Source of the DNA: Nitrospirota bacterium
Lineage (GTDB): Bacteria; Nitrospirota; 9FT-COMBO-42-15; HDB-SIOI813
Length of the DNA stretch: 7,288 nt
Direction of reading: 5' to 3'
Assembly (NCBI GenBank): GCA_016234155.1
Contig: JACRGZ010000171.1
Span: 1-7,288 of the forward strand
Part shown: positions 5,132 to 7,288 of the stretch, piece by piece
How the letters are laid out: every line of letters begins with the position of its first letter
How positions within the stretch are numbered: position 1 is the first letter of the stretch
Program-made: the position numbers and the translations under genes
Notes under the pieces: generated by a model
Databases searched by the model: none
Seen by the model: only the letters and a program-made list of their open reading frames with translations
What the model was told of the DNA's origin: nothing

Positions 5132-5425
5132 TTATGCACCTTCAAAAATATCCAGCTTTTCACCCTTCTTCAGGGTAACAATTGCCTTTTTCCAGTTCTG
5201 CCTTTTCCCTTCAAATCTACCCATTTTCTTTTTTTTCCCCTCAATATTTCCTATATTTACTTTTTCTACTTTTACCTTGAGGGTCTCTTCAACAGCCCGT
5301 TTAATCTGTATTTTATTGGCGAGAGGATTCACTACAAACACAATTTTATTCATACCCTCCCGCAGGTCGGTACTCCTCTCTGTAATAAGGGGGTGGCGGA
5401 TTATCTCGTGGATATCTAAATTCAC
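5132..5425 (-). CDS. rplW: 50S ribosomal protein L23
   Basis: Exit-tunnel protein that docks trigger factor and the signal recognition particle. The product is 97 aa (family about 93-100). It starts near IIRHPLITERST, has the family core NKIVFVVNPLANKIQIKRAVE and the KVEKVNIGNIEGKKKKMGRF loop followed by the WKKAIVTLKKGEKLDIFEGA C-terminus. Two GTGs two codons apart are in frame. GGAGG at 5437-5433 is 7 nt from GTG at 5425 but only 1 nt from GTG at 5431, so 5425 is chosen. That GTG overlaps the rplD TGA as GTGA, a typical coupling junction. Confidence 0.96.
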   Translation of the reverse strand: MNLDIHEIIRHPLITERSTDLREGMNKIVFVVNPLANKIQIKRAVEETLKVKVEKVNIGNIEGKKKKMGRFEGKRQNWKKAIVTLKKGEKLDIFEGA

Positions 5426-6051
5426 GACCACACCTCCGTCAATCTTTCAATATCTTCTTTGCTGATTATTAGATTCTTATATCTCATCAGATCATATACA
5501 TTAAGTTGTCTTATATCTACAATGTTAACCCCCGGTAAGTTTCTCCCCCCCCGGTACAATGCCTCATTTTCTTGTTCGCATACAATCAACGCACTGTCAA
5601 CTGCATTAAGCCTCTGTAATACCGACACAACCTCCCTGGTCTTCCCATCCTTTATACCAAGGGAGTCAGTTACTATGAGGGTATTTTCTTTAAGCTTTAA
5701 CGAAAGGGCGGAATACAGTGCAAGCCTGCTCTTTTTCTTTGGCATCCTATAGGAATAGTCCCTTGGCAGGGGGCCAAAAATAGTTCCGCCGCCTACCCAG
5801 AGAGGGGACCTTATAGAACCGGCCCTGGCCCTGCCGCTCCCCTTCTGTCGCCATGGTTTCTTCCCGCCGCCACTGACAAGCCCCCTTGTCTTGGTAGCAT
5901 GAGTTCCATGTCTGCGGTTGTTAAGATCCATAGTCACTGCCTCATGGAGTAAAGCAGTATTGACAGTTTGACCAAATATCTTCTCATCAAGGTCAACACT
6001 GCCTACCTTATTATTATTTAAATCAACCACTGATACTTGCAACATAGCCAT
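5422..6051 (-). CDS. rplD: 50S ribosomal protein L4
   Basis: Large-subunit protein whose extended loop forms the exit-tunnel constriction with L22; in E. coli it also represses its own S10 operon through the leader. The product is 209 aa (family about 201-210). The N-terminal DLNNNKVGSVDLDEKIFG, the tunnel-loop region RRHGTHATKTRGLVSGGGKK (47-66) with KPWRQKGSGRARAGSIRSP after it, and the C-terminal DLMRYKNLIISKEDIERL are all present. The ATG at 6051 has AGGTGA (6063-6058) 6 nt upstream, overlapping the rplC stop 10 nt away; an ATG two codons later is a less likely alternative. It overlaps rplW by 4 nt. Whether it is autoregulatory here cannot be told, since the leader is occupied by a repeat. 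Confidence 0.97.
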   Translation of the reverse strand: MAMLQVSVVDLNNNKVGSVDLDEKIFGQTVNTALLHEAVTMDLNNRRHGTHATKTRGLVSGGGKKPWRQKGSGRARAGSIRSPLWVGGGTIFGPLPRDYSYRMPKKKSRLALYSALSLKLKENTLIVTDSLGIKDGKTREVVSVLQRLNAVDSALIVCEQENEALYRGGRNLPGVNIVDIRQLNVYDLMRYKNLIISKEDIERLTEVWS

Positions 6052-6061
6052 TCACCATCAC

Positions 6062-6694
6062 CTATTCCCCGCCTTTAATTGCCTTTTTGACAAACACAAG
6101 CGAACCCCTGCTTCCGGGCATGGCCCCTTTGATAAGAAGAATATTATCCTCTTTTCTGACCACGACCACTTCGAGGTTCTGAACTGTCCGTCTTTTGTTT
6201 CCCATATGTCCCGGAAGACGCTTATTTTTCCTCACCCTTGAAGGGTAAGCGCTGCTCCCTATTGAACCAGGCGCCCGGTGAAACATTGACCCGTGAGTAG
6301 CAGGCCCTCCTGCAAATTTATGCCTTTTAACCACCCCCTGAAATCCCTTCCCTATTGTAACACCGGTAACATCAACCATATCTCCCTCTTTGAATATCTC
6401 TACAGTGATCTCCTGCCCTGTTTTGAGGGATGCAATATCGCCTTTAAATTCAGCCAGATGCCGTGATGGGTGAACTTCATTCTTTTTAAAATGACCTAAC
6501 AGTGGTTTTGTCAAATGCTTTTCCTTGGCGTCCTTAAAGGATAACTGGACAGCCTCATATCCATCTTTTTCAACAGTCTTATTAGTTACCACATGGCAGG
6601 GTCCAGCCTCCACTACTGTTACAGGTATACTCCTGCCGTCTGCAGTAAATATCTGAGTCATCCCGTGTTTAATACCAATTAAGCCGTTAACCAT
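6062..6694 (-). CDS. rplC: 50S ribosomal protein L3
   Basis: Early-assembly 23S rRNA binder whose loop reaches the peptidyl-transferase centre. It is 210 aa, the usual length. The start GLIGIKHGMTQIFTADGRSI and VTVVEAGPC are typical. The central extension GGPATHGSMFHRAPGSIGSS (129-148) and the RLPGHMGNKRRTVQNLEVV block carry the rRNA-contacting residues. Where E. coli has the methylated glutamine after GSIG, this protein has serine, as in many non-enterobacterial L3 proteins. The ATG at 6694 has only GGGA close upstream and lies 11 nt after a strong hairpin, so initiation is not strongly marked by Shine-Dalgarno pairing. Confidence 0.97.
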   Translation of the reverse strand: MVNGLIGIKHGMTQIFTADGRSIPVTVVEAGPCHVVTNKTVEKDGYEAVQLSFKDAKEKHLTKPLLGHFKKNEVHPSRHLAEFKGDIASLKTGQEITVEIFKEGDMVDVTGVTIGKGFQGVVKRHKFAGGPATHGSMFHRAPGSIGSSAYPSRVRKNKRLPGHMGNKRRTVQNLEVVVVRKEDNILLIKGAMPGSRGSLVFVKKAIKGGE

Positions 6695-6705
6695 ATTCCC
6701 AACTT

Positions 6706-6734
6706 AGGGGTCAAGGATTCACCCCTTGACCCCT
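6706..6734. repeat. 11-bp hairpin between rpsJ and rplC
   Basis: AGGGGTCAAGG (6706-6716) pairs perfectly with CCTTGACCCCT (6724-6734) around a 7-nt loop. It occupies most of the 40-nt gap, starting immediately after the rpsJ stop. Words GGGGTCAAGG and GGATTCA are shared with the repeat at 3903-3994. It has no T-tract on the transcript side, so it is not a good intrinsic terminator; mRNA-stabilising or repeat-remnant status is possible. Confidence 0.75.
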
Positions 6735-7046
6735 TTATAATTTTATCTCCACATCTACACCTGCTGATATATCTAATTTCATCAATGCATCAGCAGTCTC
6801 CGGCGTAGGTTCATATATATCTATCACTCTCTTATGCGTCCTGACCTCAAATTGTTCCCTTGATTTTTTATCCACATGGGGAGATCTGAGGACAGTAAAT
6901 TTATTTATTGTTGTGGGAAGAGGTATGGGGCCGGACACCCTGGCGCCTGTCCGCTTGGCAGTCTCCACTATCTCAGCAGCAGACTGATCCAATAACTTAT
7001 AGTCATAAGCCTTTAATCGAATCCTTATCTTCTGTCCCATAGCCAT
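6735..7046 (-). CDS. rpsJ: 30S ribosomal protein S10
   Basis: 30S head protein; in many bacteria it also serves as NusE in antitermination complexes with NusB. It is 103 aa, the standard length. Conserved blocks are KIRIRLKAYDYKLLDQSA (6-23), RTGARVSGPIPLPT with TINKFTVLRSPHVDKKSREQ following, and the C-terminal ISAGVDVEIKL. The ATG at 7046 has AGAGGA with about 8 nt spacing; a second ATG two codons on is possible. It is the first gene of the cluster in this window. EF-Tu, often immediately upstream, is absent; a palindromic element begins 14 nt before the start codon, so the leader and promoter region are displaced or rebuilt. Confidence 0.97.
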   Translation of the reverse strand: MAMGQKIRIRLKAYDYKLLDQSAAEIVETAKRTGARVSGPIPLPTTINKFTVLRSPHVDKKSREQFEVRTHKRVIDIYEPTPETADALMKLDISAGVDVEIKL

Positions 7047-7059
7047 TTTAATGTCCTCT

Positions 7060-7209
7060 GAGGCTCTTGCAAAAGTCTATGTCATCCCCGAAATCTTCTA
7101 TCCCCGATAGAAGATTTCGGGGACGAATATGATTTTCTGTAATAAAACACTATATTCCCGCTTAAACCCTGCGGGAATGACAACATTTTTATACTTTTGC
7201 AAGAGCCTC
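7060..7209. mobile_element. 150-bp MITE-like element upstream of rpsJ
   Basis: Perfect 17-bp terminal inverted repeats, 7060-7076 (GAGGCTCTTGCAAAAGT) and 7193-7209. Both sides are flanked by TCT (7057-7059 and 7210-7212), a possible 3-bp target duplication. Inside are a perfect 18-bp hairpin with a CCC loop (7085-7102 with 7106-7123) and an 8-bp hairpin ATTCCCGC/GCGGGAAT (7154-7161 with 7171-7178). It is too short to encode a transposase. The structure fits a miniature inverted-repeat element, perhaps carrying other palindromic repeats inside. The parent transposon family is not identified. Confidence 0.75.
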
Positions 7210-7288
7210 TCTTTATGTAATGCCCTCATCATAGGGGCTATAACCTTTGTCACGCCGGTATATGCCGACAGGTTAGCCTTTGGGGCCG
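7177..7288 (+). CDS. possible exported protein, N-terminal fragment
   Basis: An open frame from ATG 7177 runs off the window end (37 codons). Residues 16-30 read like a signal peptide: hydrophobic ALIIGAITFV, then TPVYA before D, a reasonable signal peptidase I site (Val at -3, Ala at -1), with K9 in the n-region. The start is doubtful: ATG 7177 lies inside the MITE-like element, has GGGA immediately adjacent, and a longer in-frame ATG exists at 7129. The native N-terminus may have been altered by the insertion. It would be divergent from rpsJ. The opposite strand is also open across this stretch, so the coding strand is not settled. No function is assigned. Confidence 0.33.
   Translation, partial: MTTFLYFCKSLSLCNALIIGAITFVTPVYADRLAFGA

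Noticed and set aside
7085..7123. Intrinsic terminator in the 18-bp hairpin
   Set aside because: Neither strand has a T run directly after the stem, and termination just before S10 would silence the operon.
7124..7209. Sigma70-type promoter for rpsJ within the MITE-like element (TTGTCA with TATAGT, or TATAAA near the right end)
   Set aside because: The TTGTCA-TATAGT spacing is about 23 nt and no -35 box fits the TATAAA at 17 nt; not convincing without expression data.

Overview
The window is a bacterial ribosomal-protein super-operon (S10 operon running into the spc operon), transcribed entirely on the minus strand. From right to left, the order of transcription is rpsJ (S10), rplC (L3), rplD (L4), rplW (L23), rplB (L2), rpsS (S19), rplV (L22), rpsC (S3), rplP (L16), rpmC (L29), rpsQ (S17), rplN (L14), rplX (L24), rplE (L5) and rpsN (S14). 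All fifteen look intact and have family-typical lengths, except L22, which carries a repetitive C-terminal tail. Together they supply core proteins of both ribosomal subunits. No predicted toxin, defence, metabolic or CRISPR genes are present.

The organism is a bacterium with Shine-Dalgarno initiation and frequent GTG/TTG starts. S14 is the short zinc-binding type, L24 has a C-terminal zinc-ribbon-like Cys set, and L3 lacks the glutamine that is methylated in E. coli. These traits argue against an enterobacterium. The gene order is too conserved to place it further. The many short intergenic palindromes remind me of uncultured Nitrospirota, Planctomycetota or deltaproteobacterial genomes, but that is an impression, not an assignment.

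Layout: the junctions are of two kinds. Ten are tight (from 14-nt overlaps to 13-nt spacers, several with TGATG or GTGA stop/start overlaps), which suggests translational coupling. The others are loose, and every loose gap holds an inverted-repeat element: L5/S14 (132 nt, AT-rich CAAATG-type palindromes), L24/L5 (230 nt, a 192-nt three-armed cloverleaf closed by a 19-bp inverted repeat), L22/S19 (118 nt, TCAAGGGG-type repeats), S10/L3 (40 nt, a hairpin built from the same words), and the region upstream of S10 (a 150-bp MITE-like element with perfect 17-bp terminal inverted repeats). Beyond that element, the right edge may hold the start of a divergent exported-protein gene on the plus strand. 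The left 156 nt is AT-rich and does not contain the S8 gene that usually follows S14.

The most unusual content is this invasion of an essential, highly expressed operon by several unrelated palindromic repeats, above all the cloverleaf between rplX and rplE. Its two side arms share their outer stem but have different, still complementary inner stems. I see no new protein system here.
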